Origin: Oryzibacter oryziterrae
GTDB taxonomy: Bacteria; Pseudomonadota; Alphaproteobacteria; Rhizobiales; Pleomorphomonadaceae
NCBI RefSeq assembly: GCF_021864535.1
Contig: NZ_JAKJIC010000004.1
Location: forward strand, 124,001-188,000
Length of the DNA stretch: 64,000 bases
Direction: 5' to 3'
Shown: positions 50,954 through 60,454 of the stretch, one piece after another
How the letters are laid out: every line of letters starts with the position of its first letter
Numbering within the stretch: position 1 is the stretch's first letter
The notes under the pieces: model-generated
Databases searched by the model: none
What the model saw: the letters and a program-made list of their open reading frames with translations, nothing else
What the model was told of the DNA's origin: nothing
Position numbers and translations under genes: made by a program

Positions 50954-52023
50954 CACGACGCCTGTCGGATCTCGGCTGGCCGGTCTTCGTCCCGCCGCGC
51001 CAGCTTGGCAATGGCTCTCAGCGCGGCAATGTCCACGTCGAGATCCTCCTCGACCCTGTCCTGGCCGCGCCGGTCGAGTGCCGGTACATTGAGGAACAGG
51101 ATGCGCTTGTGCTCGACGCGCGAGCGCGCCAGGCTGTCGAGCACCAGGCCGATGGTGCCGAACAGCGCGGAGATGATCATCAGGCCCATGGAGAGCACGG
51201 CGGTGGGCAGACGCGGCACCAGACCGGTCTCCACATAGGTGATCAGCAGCGGGATCGACAGCAGCACGGCGGCACTGGCGAACAGGCCAGCCAGCGCGCC
51301 ATAGAACACCGACGGTCGCGTTTCCTTCAGCAGCATCATGAACATCATCAGGATGCGGAAGCCGTCGCGGAAGGTGCGCAGCTTGGAGGCCGAGCCCTCG
51401 ACGCGCCGGCCATAGTCCAGGGGAATCTCGATGATCGGAATGCGCAGCTGGCTCGCATGCACGCTCATCTCCGTCTCGATCTCGAAGCCGGTGGAGACGG
51501 CGGGGAAGCTCTTGACGAAGCGGCGCGTGAAGGCGCGATAGCCCGAGAAGATGTCGGAAAAGTCCGGCCCGAACAGGCCGCGATAGAGACGGTTGAACAG
51601 GAGATTGCCGACGGCATGGCCCTTGCGCCCGGCGTCCTGCGTCACGTCGCGCCGCGTGCCCACCGCCATGTCGACGCGCTCGGTAACCAGGGCCCGGATC
51701 AGATCGACCGCATCGGCCGGGTCATAGGTGCCGTCGCCGTCCGCCATCACATAGACGTCCGCATCGATGTCGGCGAACATGCGCCGCACCACATTGCCCT
51801 TGCCCTGTCGCGTCTCGCGGATCACCTCGGCGCCGGCGCGCCTTGCTTCGACGGCGGTCATGTCCTTGGAATTATTGTCGAAGACCACGATTCGGGCGCC
51901 CGGCAGCGCGGCGGCGAAGCCTTGCACCACCTTGGCGATGGTGGCCCCCTCGTTGTAGCAGGGCAGCACGACGGCAATGTCGAGGCCCGGGAAGGGCGAG
52001 GAGGATTGGGACGCGAGGGACAT
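50953..52023 (-). CDS. Family 2 glycosyltransferase with C-terminal membrane helices
   Basis: A 356-residue protein with a GT2 fold (IAVVLPCYNEGATIAKVV, VVFDNNSKD, VMADGDGTYDP) and two membrane helices near the C-terminus (about 245-310), like polyprenyl-phosphate glucosyl/mannosyl transferases. It is coupled to the following GtrA protein and divergent from the large membrane protein at 52171. Confidence 0.88.
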   Translation of the reverse strand: MSLASQSSSPFPGLDIAVVLPCYNEGATIAKVVQGFAAALPGARIVVFDNNSKDMTAVEARRAGAEVIRETRQGKGNVVRRMFADIDADVYVMADGDGTYDPADAVDLIRALVTERVDMAVGTRRDVTQDAGRKGHAVGNLLFNRLYRGLFGPDFSDIFSGYRAFTRRFVKSFPAVSTGFEIETEMSVHASQLRIPIIEIPLDYGRRVEGSASKLRTFRDGFRILMMFMMLLKETRPSVFYGALAGLFASAAVLLSIPLLITYVETGLVPRLPTAVLSMGLMIISALFGTIGLVLDSLARSRVEHKRILFLNVPALDRRGQDRVEEDLDVDIAALRAIAKLARRDEDRPAEIRQAS

Positions 52024-52170
52024 GGAACGAGACGCCTCTTGTACACGGAATTATTCACGCATTTCAGCGAATGCGCCGCATGTCCTTTACCTTTTCTCCA
52101 TCCTGTTAAGGCCAAGCTAATGCCGCCCTTGAGACCGCATAGTGCTGCGTTCTGATTACGGTCTTGGTCA

Positions 52171-54051
52171 ATGAATTCGAAACAACCCGCCCTGCCTCAA
52201 GCCTTCGAAATTGCGCGTCCCCATGTGCCCCCGGCGTTTCTGGTCGCGCTGGTGGTGATTGGCTATGCCATTCTGCTGGCCGTTCCCGCCTGGCTTGCCA
52301 GCGTGCACGATGGCTGGAGCGATCCCGATGCCATGATGCGCATGACCGAGGTGCGGGAGCTTCTGGCCGGGCAGGGCTGGTACAACATGAACGAGGCGCG
52401 GCTGATGCCGCCGCTCGGCATGATCTCCCATTGGTCGCGCTACATCGACGCGCCGCTGGCCGGCATGATTCTCGCGCTCGAGCCCTTTGTCGGTCGCAGC
52501 CAGGCCGAGCTCCTGACGCTGAACCTCTGGCCGCCTTTCCTGTTCCTGCCCTTCGCTGCCGGCGTGATCGCCGTGGCGCGCCGCTTCGGCGGCTGGACCG
52601 CCGCCGGCTGTGCCCTGCTGCTCACGGCGCTGTCGCCGCAGGTGACGGCACTGTTCAAGCCGGGCGATATCGATCATCACAATGTGCAGGCGATCCTGCT
52701 GGTCTGGTTGCTCGCCGGTCTCGTGCGGGCTGACCTGTCGCTTCGCTGGGCAGCTTTCGCTGGTGCCATGGCCGCCAGCAGCCTTGCCATCGGCATGGAA
52801 ACGCTGCTGGCCGTGGTCCTGGCCGCCGGAGGTCTTGCCATCGCCTGGGTGCACAATGGCGACCGTTGGCGCCGCGCCCTCGCCACTTTCGGCCTCAGCC
52901 TGGCTGTGGTCACCACGGTGCATTTCTTCGCCAACGTCGGCCCGGATCGCTGGCTGGCCGGCGCCTGCGATAATCTGTCGATCGTCTATGTGATGCTGGC
53001 AGGCCTAGGCGGCTTTGGCACCGCCGTGATCGGTCTGGTGTTCCGTGGCCGCAATGACGGCGTGCCCGGCATGCTCATGCGCGGCGGCGCGCTGGCGAGC
53101 CTTGCCTGCCTGCTGATAACCTTGACCGCCGTCTTCTACCCCGCCTGCCTGCACGGCCCCTATGGTCAGGTCGATCCGCGCCTCGGTCCCATCTGGCTCG
53201 ATCACGTGTCGGAGGCGCAGAGCATCGCCCAGACGCTGGTCAACCAGCCCTGGCTGATCCCGCCGCTCTATCTGACGATCTTCCTTGCGATCCTCTTCAG
53301 CCTCAACGCCCTGCGCCGCATGCCGGGCGAAGAACGCTATGCCTATGGCATCGTGCTCTCCATCGTCGTCGGCTCGCTGGCCATCGGCCTCATCCAGTTG
53401 CGCGCGCTGGTGGGCGCACAGGTGGTCGCGTCGGCCTCGGTGGGGGTCGCTGCCTCGCTTGTCTTTTCGCGAACAGCCGGCCGCAACGACAGCAGCGCCG
53501 TTCTCTCCCGCTGGAGCTGGCTGCTGACGGCGCCCATGCTGTGGTATATCGCGGTCATCCCCCTCGAAAAGCTCATGAACAAGACGAGCCCCGGTGCGGT
53601 CGACCAGGCCGAAGCCAGCTGCCAGGCCGTGATGGGCACCGCGCTGGAAACCCTGCCCAAGGGCTTGGTAGTCTCCACCTCCAACTTCGGCTCATTCCTG
53701 CTCTACCGCACCGAACACGCCGTCCTCTCGGCCCCCTATCACCGGGATGCCGCCGGTATCCTGGCCGCGCAGGCGATCTTCGCCTCGCCCGATGGCGCGG
53801 CGGAGACGGCGAGCGTCGGCGGTACCTATCTGGCCGTCTGCTTGTCCGATCCGGAGCTGACGATGATTGCCAAGGACAGCCCCAGCAGCCTCGCGGCCTC
53901 CCTGATCGCCGGCAAGGCACCGGCCTGGCTCGAACCGCTGACGGTGGCGGACGGCACTGCCGTCTATCGCGTGCGCGGTGCCGCCGCAGGCTCTGCCGAC
54001 GTCACGGGCTCACTCCCCGCCCTCGGCCTGCGCGACAGCCTGTTCGATTGA
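52171..54051 (+). CDS. Large polytopic membrane protein, STT3/GT-C-like
   Basis: A 626-residue protein with about twelve membrane helices and a C-terminal soluble domain (about 490-620). The first periplasmic loop has WSDPDAMMRMTEVRELL, like the acidic DxD of oligosaccharyl transferases (STT3/AglB/PglB). I see no WWDYG motif. It may be a transferase acting on polyprenyl-linked sugars. It is divergent from the GT2 gene with 147 nt between. Confidence 0.65.
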   Translation: MNSKQPALPQAFEIARPHVPPAFLVALVVIGYAILLAVPAWLASVHDGWSDPDAMMRMTEVRELLAGQGWYNMNEARLMPPLGMISHWSRYIDAPLAGMILALEPFVGRSQAELLTLNLWPPFLFLPFAAGVIAVARRFGGWTAAGCALLLTALSPQVTALFKPGDIDHHNVQAILLVWLLAGLVRADLSLRWAAFAGAMAASSLAIGMETLLAVVLAAGGLAIAWVHNGDRWRRALATFGLSLAVVTTVHFFANVGPDRWLAGACDNLSIVYVMLAGLGGFGTAVIGLVFRGRNDGVPGMLMRGGALASLACLLITLTAVFYPACLHGPYGQVDPRLGPIWLDHVSEAQSIAQTLVNQPWLIPPLYLTIFLAILFSLNALRRMPGEERYAYGIVLSIVVGSLAIGLIQLRALVGAQVVASASVGVAASLVFSRTAGRNDSSAVLSRWSWLLTAPMLWYIAVIPLEKLMNKTSPGAVDQAEASCQAVMGTALETLPKGLVVSTSNFGSFLLYRTEHAVLSAPYHRDAAGILAAQAIFASPDGAAETASVGGTYLAVCLSDPELTMIAKDSPSSLAASLIAGKAPAWLEPLTVADGTAVYRVRGAAAGSADVTGSLPALGLRDSLFD

Positions 54052-54176
54052 CCGAAGCCTTCTGGTTAATCGAGCGTTAATGCGGATCGGCGCAAGATGC
54101 GCCCGAGCTGCCGTCGATCGGGTTGACCCGATCCGCTCGGCGATGGCTCCCGTATCGCTGCAAAGGCCCATCGATC

Positions 54177-55043
54177 ATGCATGCCCCCATTCGCGCCGCC
54201 CTCCTTGCCCTCGCCATGCTGGTGACGGCCGGGCCGACGGAAGCCGGTGATCGCCCGGCCAAGGAAATCTTCGGCGCACTCGACAAGCCCGTTCCGCTCG
54301 CCGCCCGCTCCATCGGCACCTATGCCAAGGGCTGCCTCGCCGGTGCCGTGGCACTGCCGATCAACGGCCCGACCTGGCAGGTGATGCGCCTCAGCCGCAA
54401 TCGAAACTGGGGCAATCCCTATCTGGTGAACTTCCTGGAAAAGCTGGCCAACAAGGCGCCCGCGGTCGGCTGGAACGGCCTTCTGGTCGGCGATATGGCC
54501 CAGCCGCGCGGCGGCCCGATGCTGACCGGTCACGCCAGCCACCAGATCGGCCTCGACGCCGACATCTGGCTGACGCAGATGCCTCCCCGCACGCTCTCCG
54601 CCGACGAGCGCGAGAAACTCAGCGCCGTCTCCATGCTGGCGCCCGACACGCTGACCGTCGATCCCGCCAAGTTCACACCCGCCCAGTTCAACATCATCAA
54701 GCTGGCGGCGCAGCAGCCCGAGGTCGAGCGCATCTTCGTCAATCGCGCCATCAAGAAGGCGCTCTGTGAAGAAGCCACCGGCAATCGCGCCTGGCTCACC
54801 AAGGTGCGTCCCTGGTGGGGCCACGACTTTCACTTCCACGTGCGCATTGCCTGCCCGAAGGATTCGCCCAACTGCCGCGAGCAGGATCCGCCTCCCAAGG
54901 GGGATGGCTGCGGCGCCGAACTTCAGAGCTGGTACGCACCGCCGCCCAAGCCGACGAAGCCGGTGAAGCCCACGCCTCCGCCGCCCCCCATCACGCTGAA
55001 GGACCTGCCGCCCGAGTGCAGCCAGGTCGCCTTGATGCCGTGA
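54177..55043 (+). CDS. mepA: Penicillin-insensitive murein endopeptidase MepA
   Basis: Cleaves D-Ala-meso-DAP cross-links in peptidoglycan. The 288-residue protein has a signal peptide of about 20 residues, then the LAS-type metallopeptidase domain with GHASHQIGLDADIWL and WWGHDFHFHVRI, which carry the zinc-binding His and Asp. The C-terminus is Pro-rich. The ATG at 54177 follows a weak ribosome site. A terminator at 55069 separates it from pheT. Confidence 0.92.
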   Translation: MHAPIRAALLALAMLVTAGPTEAGDRPAKEIFGALDKPVPLAARSIGTYAKGCLAGAVALPINGPTWQVMRLSRNRNWGNPYLVNFLEKLANKAPAVGWNGLLVGDMAQPRGGPMLTGHASHQIGLDADIWLTQMPPRTLSADEREKLSAVSMLAPDTLTVDPAKFTPAQFNIIKLAAQQPEVERIFVNRAIKKALCEEATGNRAWLTKVRPWWGHDFHFHVRIACPKDSPNCREQDPPPKGDGCGAELQSWYAPPPKPTKPVKPTPPPPPITLKDLPPECSQVALMP

Positions 55044-55068
55044 GCGGGCCGAGCATCTGAACATGAAA

Positions 55069-55095
55069 CGGGGGCCACTTGGGCCCCCGATCTGT
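55069..55095. terminator. Bidirectional terminator between mepA and pheT
   Basis: CGGGGGCC (55069-55076) pairs with GGCCCCCG (55082-55089) around a 5-nt loop. The T-runs are short on both strands. The two genes converge here. Confidence 0.65.
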
Positions 55096-55116
55096 TTGAT
55101 ATGGACGGCAACAGCC

Positions 55117-57534
55117 TCAGCCTCTGAGGACCGCCCCGGTCGCCTTGGCCACGGCGGCGACGATCGCCTTGCTCACCGTCTCGATGTCCTCGTCGGTCAG
55201 CGTCTTGTCGGCGGGCGACAGCGTCACCTCGATGGCGAGCGACTTCTTGCCTGGCTCCACATGCTCGCCGCGATAGACGTCGAACACGCGCGCGTCGGCG
55301 ATCAGCTTCTTGTCGGCGCCAAGCGCCGCCTTGACGATCTTGCCTGCTTCCACGCCGTCGTCGACCACGAAGGCGAAGTCACGGCTCACCGGCATGAAGG
55401 CCGACAGGTTCAGCGCCGGCTTGGCCTTGGACGCCTTGGCCTTGCCCACCGGAATGCGGTCGAGCGTGATCTCCATGGCCACCAGCGGCCCGTCCACCTT
55501 CAGCGCTTCGAGCACGGCGGGGTGCAGTTCGCCGAAATGGCCGAGCACGGTCTGCGGTCCCAGCTGGATGGTGCCCGAGCGCCCCGGATGGAACCAGGCC
55601 GGCGCATTGCGCGTGATCTGTGCCTTCGACGTGTCGAAGCCGAGCGCCTCCAGCAGCGCCACGGCATCGGCCTTGGCGTCATGGACCGAAACGGCCTTGG
55701 CATTGCCTGACCAATGACGGCCGGAGCCGTCGATGGTGGCCGTACCCTGACGCACGGCGGTCGCCACGATGGTCTGGTCCTGCGGCCGGTCGCCGGCGAA
55801 CACCTGTCCCACCTCGAAGATGGCGATGTTCGAGAGGCCGCGGTCCACGTTGCGCTGTACCGCCGCGGCAAGGCCGGGGATCAGCGAGGGGCGCATGTCG
55901 CTCATGTCCGCCGAGATCGGATTGGCAAGCCGCACTGCCGCAGCCCCACCGCCGAAGGCAGTCGCCTGGGCCTCCGACACGAAGGACCAGGTCACGGCCT
56001 CCACGAGACCGCGCGTCGCCAGCGCGCGCTTGGCGCGGCGGGTGCGGATCTGCAGCGGCGTCAGCACCTTGGCACCCACCGAGGCAAGGCGCGGCAGCGG
56101 CGTCGGCTTCACCTGGTCGAGCCCGGCGATGCGCACCACTTCCTCCACGAGATCGGCCTTGCCATGCACGTCCGGACGCCAGGACGGCACCGACACTTCG
56201 CGCGTCTCGCCAAGGCCCTGCACGCCGAAGCCCAGCGCTTCCAGCGTCGTGGTGATGGCGCCCTCGCTGAGCGTCAAGCCCGACAGACGCTTCACCTCAT
56301 GCAGCGGGAAGTCGATGACGAGATTGCGCAGCGGCTCCTTGCCGGCCACCACCAGTTCGGAGGCTTCACCGCCGCACAGATCGATCACCATCTGCGTCGC
56401 CAGCTCGAGGCCGGCCACCACGAAGGCGGGATCGATGCCGCGTTCGAAGCGATAGCGGGCGTCGGAGTTGAGACCGAGCTTGCGACCGGTGCGCGCCGTA
56501 CGATTCGGATCGAAATAGGCGCTCTCGATCAACACGTTGACCGTGTTCTCCGACGAGCCCGAGGTCTCGCCCCCCATGACGCCGCCGAGGCCGAGCACGC
56601 CGCTGTCGTCGGCGATGACGCACATGGTCTCGTCGATCGCATAGGTCTTGCCGTCGAGCGCCGCGAGGCTCTCGCCGCTCTTGCCGAGGCGCGCGTGGAT
56701 CGGGCCCGTGACCTTGTCGGCGTCATAGACATGCAGCGGCCGGCCGCGGTCGTAGGTGATGTAATTGGTGATGTCGACCAGCGCGTTGATGGGCCTGAGG
56801 CCGATGGCCTTCAGCCGGTCCTGCAGCCATTGCGGCGACGGACCGTTCTTGACGCCTTTCACCACCCGGCCGGCGAACACCGGACAGGGCGACGTGTCGC
56901 CGTCGAACCGCAACTCAATGGCTGTCGGCGAGGCGAATTTCGCGACCGCCGGCTTCAGCGGATCGGCCTTGAGACGGCCAAGCCCGCGCGCCGCCAGATC
57001 GCGCGCCACGCCGCGCACGCCCAGGCAGTCCGGACGGTTGGGGGTGATGGAAATGTCGATCACCGGGTCCGACCCGCCTCGATAGTCGGCAAAAGACATG
57101 CCGAGCGGTGCATCCTCGGGCAGCTCGATGATGCCGTTGTGCTCGTCCGACAGCAGAAGTTCGCGCTCCGAGCACATCATGCCCCGGCTCTCGACGCCAC
57201 GGATGGTGCCGACTTCCAGCACGGTCCCGTTTACCGGAATGGTCACGCCGGGCAGGGCGAACACGCCCTTGAGGCCGGCCCGCGCGTTCGGCGCGCCGCA
57301 GACCACCTGCACCAGATTGCCGTCGCCGGCATCCACCGCCAGAAGCTTCAGCTTGTCGGCATTGGGATGCTTGTCGGCCGTGACGATCCTGGCAATGCGG
57401 AACGGCTTCAGCGGCGCCATGGGATCGCTGACGCTTTCCACCTCAAGCCCCACCATGGTCAGCGCCTCGACCACATCGTCGAGCGAAGCTTCGGTGTCGA
57501 GGTGGTCTTTCAGCCACGAGAGAGTGAATTTCAT
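55117..57534 (-). CDS. pheT: Phenylalanine-tRNA ligase beta subunit
   Basis: The 805-residue beta subunit of the (alpha-beta)2 synthetase. It has a tRNA-binding fold (about 40-150), the B3/B4 editing domain (about 215-390), B5 domain, and the C-terminal ferredoxin-like anticodon-binding (FDX-ACB) domain from about 710. Length and domains are normal. The gene pheS, usually just upstream, is separated from it by about 700 nt that contain a DUF559 cassette. Confidence 0.97.
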   Translation of the reverse strand: MKFTLSWLKDHLDTEASLDDVVEALTMVGLEVESVSDPMAPLKPFRIARIVTADKHPNADKLKLLAVDAGDGNLVQVVCGAPNARAGLKGVFALPGVTIPVNGTVLEVGTIRGVESRGMMCSERELLLSDEHNGIIELPEDAPLGMSFADYRGGSDPVIDISITPNRPDCLGVRGVARDLAARGLGRLKADPLKPAVAKFASPTAIELRFDGDTSPCPVFAGRVVKGVKNGPSPQWLQDRLKAIGLRPINALVDITNYITYDRGRPLHVYDADKVTGPIHARLGKSGESLAALDGKTYAIDETMCVIADDSGVLGLGGVMGGETSGSSENTVNVLIESAYFDPNRTARTGRKLGLNSDARYRFERGIDPAFVVAGLELATQMVIDLCGGEASELVVAGKEPLRNLVIDFPLHEVKRLSGLTLSEGAITTTLEALGFGVQGLGETREVSVPSWRPDVHGKADLVEEVVRIAGLDQVKPTPLPRLASVGAKVLTPLQIRTRRAKRALATRGLVEAVTWSFVSEAQATAFGGGAAAVRLANPISADMSDMRPSLIPGLAAAVQRNVDRGLSNIAIFEVGQVFAGDRPQDQTIVATAVRQGTATIDGSGRHWSGNAKAVSVHDAKADAVALLEALGFDTSKAQITRNAPAWFHPGRSGTIQLGPQTVLGHFGELHPAVLEALKVDGPLVAMEITLDRIPVGKAKASKAKPALNLSAFMPVSRDFAFVVDDGVEAGKIVKAALGADKKLIADARVFDVYRGEHVEPGKKSLAIEVTLSPADKTLTDEDIETVSKAIVAAVAKATGAVLRG

Positions 57535-57692
57535 TTTGTCTCGTCCTTTGCCGGGTCAGGCATATGTCCTGCGGCGTTGAGCCGGTGAAGTCTGTGGCAT
57601 CCCCGCGTCGCTCCGTGGATAGAGCCAAAAGCGCGGTCGCTCAATTTAGTGGAGGATTGCCTTGCGGGTTGCAGTGCCGTCCTCAACAGTCC

Positions 57693-58124
57693 TCATTTGC
57701 GTTCCCTCCCCCCTTGCGGGGGAGGGACAGGGAGAGGGGTTTCGAGCGGAGCGAGATCGGACACATATCGAGGCAAGTATTGGCCAATGGCATGCAGCAC
57801 ACCTTCCATCGCTTCAAATATGTCCTCATTGCTAATCCGCAAAATGCGAAATCCTTCACCCTCCAGATAGGTCGACCTTGTCAGGTCTCTGAGTGTATTC
57901 GTCGGGTATTGATGGCTCGGACCGTCCACTTCAATGATCAAACGCTCATCGAAACAAACGAAATCCGCGATGTAGCCATCAACCGGCACTTGACGGCGAA
58001 ACCTGTATTCAAAAAAACGCTTTGCTCTGAGTTCTTCCCAAAGCCGGTCTTCCGCACTCGTCTGGTCTCGTCTGAGACGTCTGGCCTGTGCCCTTGTTCG
58101 AGGTGCAGTAATGCGATGCGGCAT
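57693..58124 (-). CDS. DUF559-family protein (Vsr-like endonuclease fold)
   Basis: A 143-residue protein of the PD-(D/E)XK-like DUF559 family, with DGYIADFVCFDERLIIEVDG carrying the expected acidic residues, and LRDLTRSTYLEGEGFRILRI after it. The last residues (PPPQGGRERK) are encoded by the left inverted repeat. The gene is framed by 41-bp inverted repeats (57699-57739 and 58155-58195) and lies in the same direction as pheS and pheT. The biological role of DUF559 proteins is not known. Confidence 0.85.
   Translation of the reverse strand: MPHRITAPRTRAQARRLRRDQTSAEDRLWEELRAKRFFEYRFRRQVPVDGYIADFVCFDERLIIEVDGPSHQYPTNTLRDLTRSTYLEGEGFRILRISNEDIFEAMEGVLHAIGQYLPRYVSDLAPLETPLPVPPPQGGRERK
57699..57739 (-). 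repeat. Left 41-bp inverted repeat of DUF559 cassette
   Basis: Core CTCCCCCCTTGCGGGGGAG (57706-57724), itself a palindrome. The reverse complement matches the right repeat at 33 of 41 positions. Confidence 0.85.
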
Positions 58125-58154
58125 GGCGATCGTGCCTTCACAGTCTCGCTGATA

Positions 58155-58195
58155 CCCCTCTCTCCAACTCTCCCCCGCAAGGGGGGAGAGGGCGC
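58155..58195 (+). repeat. Right 41-bp inverted repeat of DUF559 cassette
   Basis: Core CTCCCCCGCAAGGGGGGAG (58170-58188). With the left copy it encloses a 497-bp unit. It ends 47 nt before the pheS stop. Confidence 0.85.
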
Positions 58196-58241
58196 GTCTT
58201 GATTCCAAGCATCACCTGCAAGCAGGGGTGCCGAACAATCT

Positions 58242-59324
58242 TCAGCTCGAAAGTCCCCCGAACAGGCTCGGCAGGTCCAGCGGGCGGAAACCGTAGTGGT
58301 TCAGCCAGCGCACGTCGGCGTCGAAGAAGGCGCGCAGGTCGGGCATGCCATATTTCAGCATGGCGATGCGGTCGATGCCCATGCCCCAGGCAAAGCCCTG
58401 GAACTCGTCCGGATCGAGGCCGACGGCGCGGATGACATTGGGATGCACCATGCCGCAGCCGAGGATCTCCAGCCAGTCGTCGCCCTCGCCGATGCGGATC
58501 TCGCCCCCCGAGCGCTTGCAGCCCACGTCCACTTCCATGGACGGTTCGGTGAAGGGGAAGAAGGACGGGCGGAAGCGCGTCTTCACTTCATCCACCTCGA
58601 AGAAGGCCTTGAGGAACTCCTCGAGGATCCACTTGAGATGGCCGAAATGGCTCGTCCTGTCGATCACCAGACCTTCGACCTGATGGAACATCGGCGTATG
58701 CGTGGCGTCGCTGTCGCAGCGATAGGTGCGGCCCGGCGCAATGATGCGGATCGGCGGCTTCTGCGCTTCCATGGTCCGCACCTGCACCGGCGAGGTGTGG
58801 GTGCGCAGCAACAGGCGCGAGCCATCTTCCTTCGGATTGAAGAAGAAGGTGTCGTGCATCTCGCGAGCCGGATGGTCGGCCGGGAAGTTCAGCGAGGTGA
58901 AGTTATAGTGGTCCGTCTCGATGTCGGGACCTTCCGCCACCGAGAAGCCCATGTCGGCGAAGATGGCGGTGATCTCGTCGATCACCTGGCTCACCGGGTG
59001 GATGCGACCGGCGGTCAGCGGGTCGGTGCGGCCGGAGAGCGTGATGTCCACCGTCTCGCGCTTCAGGCGGGCCTCCAGGGCGGCGGCCTTCAGCACCGAC
59101 TTGCGCGTGGAGAGAGCCGAAGTGACGCGATCGCGCGTTTCGTTGACAGCCGCGCCATAGGACTTGCGGTCCTCCGGCGGCAGCGAGCCGAGCGTCTTCA
59201 GCAGCGCCGAGAGGGAGCCCTGCTTGCCGAGCGCGGCAACGCGCACCGTTTCCAGCGCCGCCTCGTCGGCAGCGGCGTCGATCTCGCGGAGGATCGAGGC
59301 TTCGAGGTCGAGAATGTCGGACAT
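58242..59324 (-). CDS. pheS: Phenylalanine-tRNA ligase alpha subunit
   Basis: Catalytic alpha subunit of 360 residues. It has an N-terminal coiled coil (about 1-85) and the class II catalytic core with HPVSQ, FHQVEG, and [13 protein letters not shown] (motif 3). It lies between a terminator-like hairpin (59404-59437) after rplT and the DUF559 cassette. Confidence 0.97.
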   Translation of the reverse strand: MSDILDLEASILREIDAAADEAALETVRVAALGKQGSLSALLKTLGSLPPEDRKSYGAAVNETRDRVTSALSTRKSVLKAAALEARLKRETVDITLSGRTDPLTAGRIHPVSQVIDEITAIFADMGFSVAEGPDIETDHYNFTSLNFPADHPAREMHDTFFFNPKEDGSRLLLRTHTSPVQVRTMEAQKPPIRIIAPGRTYRCDSDATHTPMFHQVEGLVIDRTSHFGHLKWILEEFLKAFFEVDEVKTRFRPSFFPFTEPSMEVDVGCKRSGGEIRIGEGDDWLEILGCGMVHPNVIRAVGLDPDEFQGFAWGMGIDRIAMLKYGMPDLRAFFDADVRWLNHYGFRPLDLPSLFGGLSS

Positions 59325-59403
59325 GACGCCTGTTCTGACTTTGGTGAAGAAAAAGACCGGCGGGTTCTATCGCGATTTTGCCGCAAATGCCACGCCGGAA
59401 ACG

Positions 59404-59437
59404 AAAAAGGGGCGACGCACCGATCGTGCGCCGCCCC
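59404..59437 (-). terminator. Terminator or attenuator between rplT and pheS
   Basis: On the minus strand GGGGCGGCGCAC pairs with GTGCGTCGCCCC (one mismatch) around a 5-nt loop, then T5. It could terminate the rpmI-rplT transcript or regulate pheS. Confidence 0.78.
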
Positions 59438-59481
59438 AACTTTCATCAGCGGCCGATCGGTGATCGGCCTAGACCATTGCA

Positions 59482-59844
59482 TCAAGCAGCGGCCTGGGCC
59501 TTCTCGACGATGGCCTTAAACGATGCCGGCTCGCTGATGGCGAGGTCGGACAGCACCTTGCGGTCGATCGCAATACCGGCCTTGGCCATGAGATCGATGA
59601 AGCGGGCATAGGTCAGCTCGCCACCGGTCACATCACGGACAGCGGCGTTGATGCGCTGGATCCACAGAGCGCGGAAGTTGCGCTTCTTGGCGCGACGGTC
59701 ACGCGTCGCATACTGCATCGCGCGATCGACAGCGGCCTTCGCCGTCTTGATGGTATTCTTGCGACGGCCCCGATAGCCCTTGGCGGCCTCGAGAACCTTC
59801 TTGTGCTTGGCATGGGACGTAACGCCCCGCTTAACGCGCGCCAT
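59482..59844 (-). CDS. rplT: Large ribosomal subunit protein bL20
   Basis: A 120-residue basic protein with the L20 signature ([42 protein letters not shown]). A strong AGGAGA ribosome site precedes the ATG. It follows rpmI by 42 nt. Confidence 0.98.
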   Translation of the reverse strand: MARVKRGVTSHAKHKKVLEAAKGYRGRRKNTIKTAKAAVDRAMQYATRDRRAKKRNFRALWIQRINAAVRDVTGGELTYARFIDLMAKAGIAIDRKVLSDLAISEPASFKAIVEKAQAAA

Positions 59845-59886
59845 GTGTCAGTCTCCTGAAATTGAGTGCCTGTCTGATCGCGCGGA

Positions 59887-60087
59887 TCAAGCGTAGGGCA
59901 GGAAGTTCTTCTTGATGATGATCGCATCCGGCTCGCTCAGCACGGTCGTGCCGCGGGCCTGACGGATGAACTTGGTCGTCCGCTTGATCATGCCGTGACG
60001 CTTGCCAGCCTGGCCAGCCTTGACATGACCCGAGGCGGTCACCTTGAAGCGCTTCTTTGCGCCTGACTTCGTCTTCATCTTGGGCAT
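59887..60087 (-). CDS. rpmI: Large ribosomal subunit protein bL35
   Basis: A 66-residue basic protein ([37 protein letters not shown]). Length and sequence are typical. It heads the rpmI-rplT pair; the usual upstream gene infC is about 1.8 kb away. Confidence 0.97.
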   Translation of the reverse strand: MPKMKTKSGAKKRFKVTASGHVKAGQAGKRHGMIKRTTKFIRQARGTTVLSEPDAIIIKKNFLPYA

Positions 60088-60454
60088 TTTGCTCGTTTCC
60101 GAGGTTGGCGGGAAATCGGCCGAGGCCGTGATCCCGGGTATCTTGATTTTCGGAAAAACAAACCGGCATCAGGCCGCGAGGGCCGTCCGTCCGGTCCGAT
60201 TGTCCGGGTTGAGCTTGCAAGATCGCCACGGCATGCCCTTGGACATGGCAAGCCATCTCCACGCCGGGCGACCTGAAGTGCTCGGGCTTTTAGCCGAGAC
60301 AGGACGCAAAGGCAAGGCAGGACTCTGCTTTTTTGCGCTTCAACTGCCGCGAATGCGCCGTTGCCTTCAATTTTAGCGGTTTGCTTGACCGTCCGGTTGC
60401 ATCCGCGCGTCTAGGCTCTGCCCGATTGATTGCTGTTTCGTCAACGAGGGTGTC
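60088..60454. other. 367-nt divergent region between rpmI and metallopeptidase gene
   Basis: Contains a candidate promoter for rpmI (60287-60315) and a weaker one for the metallopeptidase gene (TTGACC near 60387). No gene is seen in it. Confidence 0.55.
60287..60315 (-). promoter_or_regulatory. Candidate sigma-70 promoter of rpmI-rplT
   Basis: On the minus strand TTGCCT (60310-60315), a 17-nt spacer and TAAAAG (60287-60292). It would give rpmI-rplT its own transcript, as the usual infC promoter is separated by the metallopeptidase gene on the opposite strand. Confidence 0.5.
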
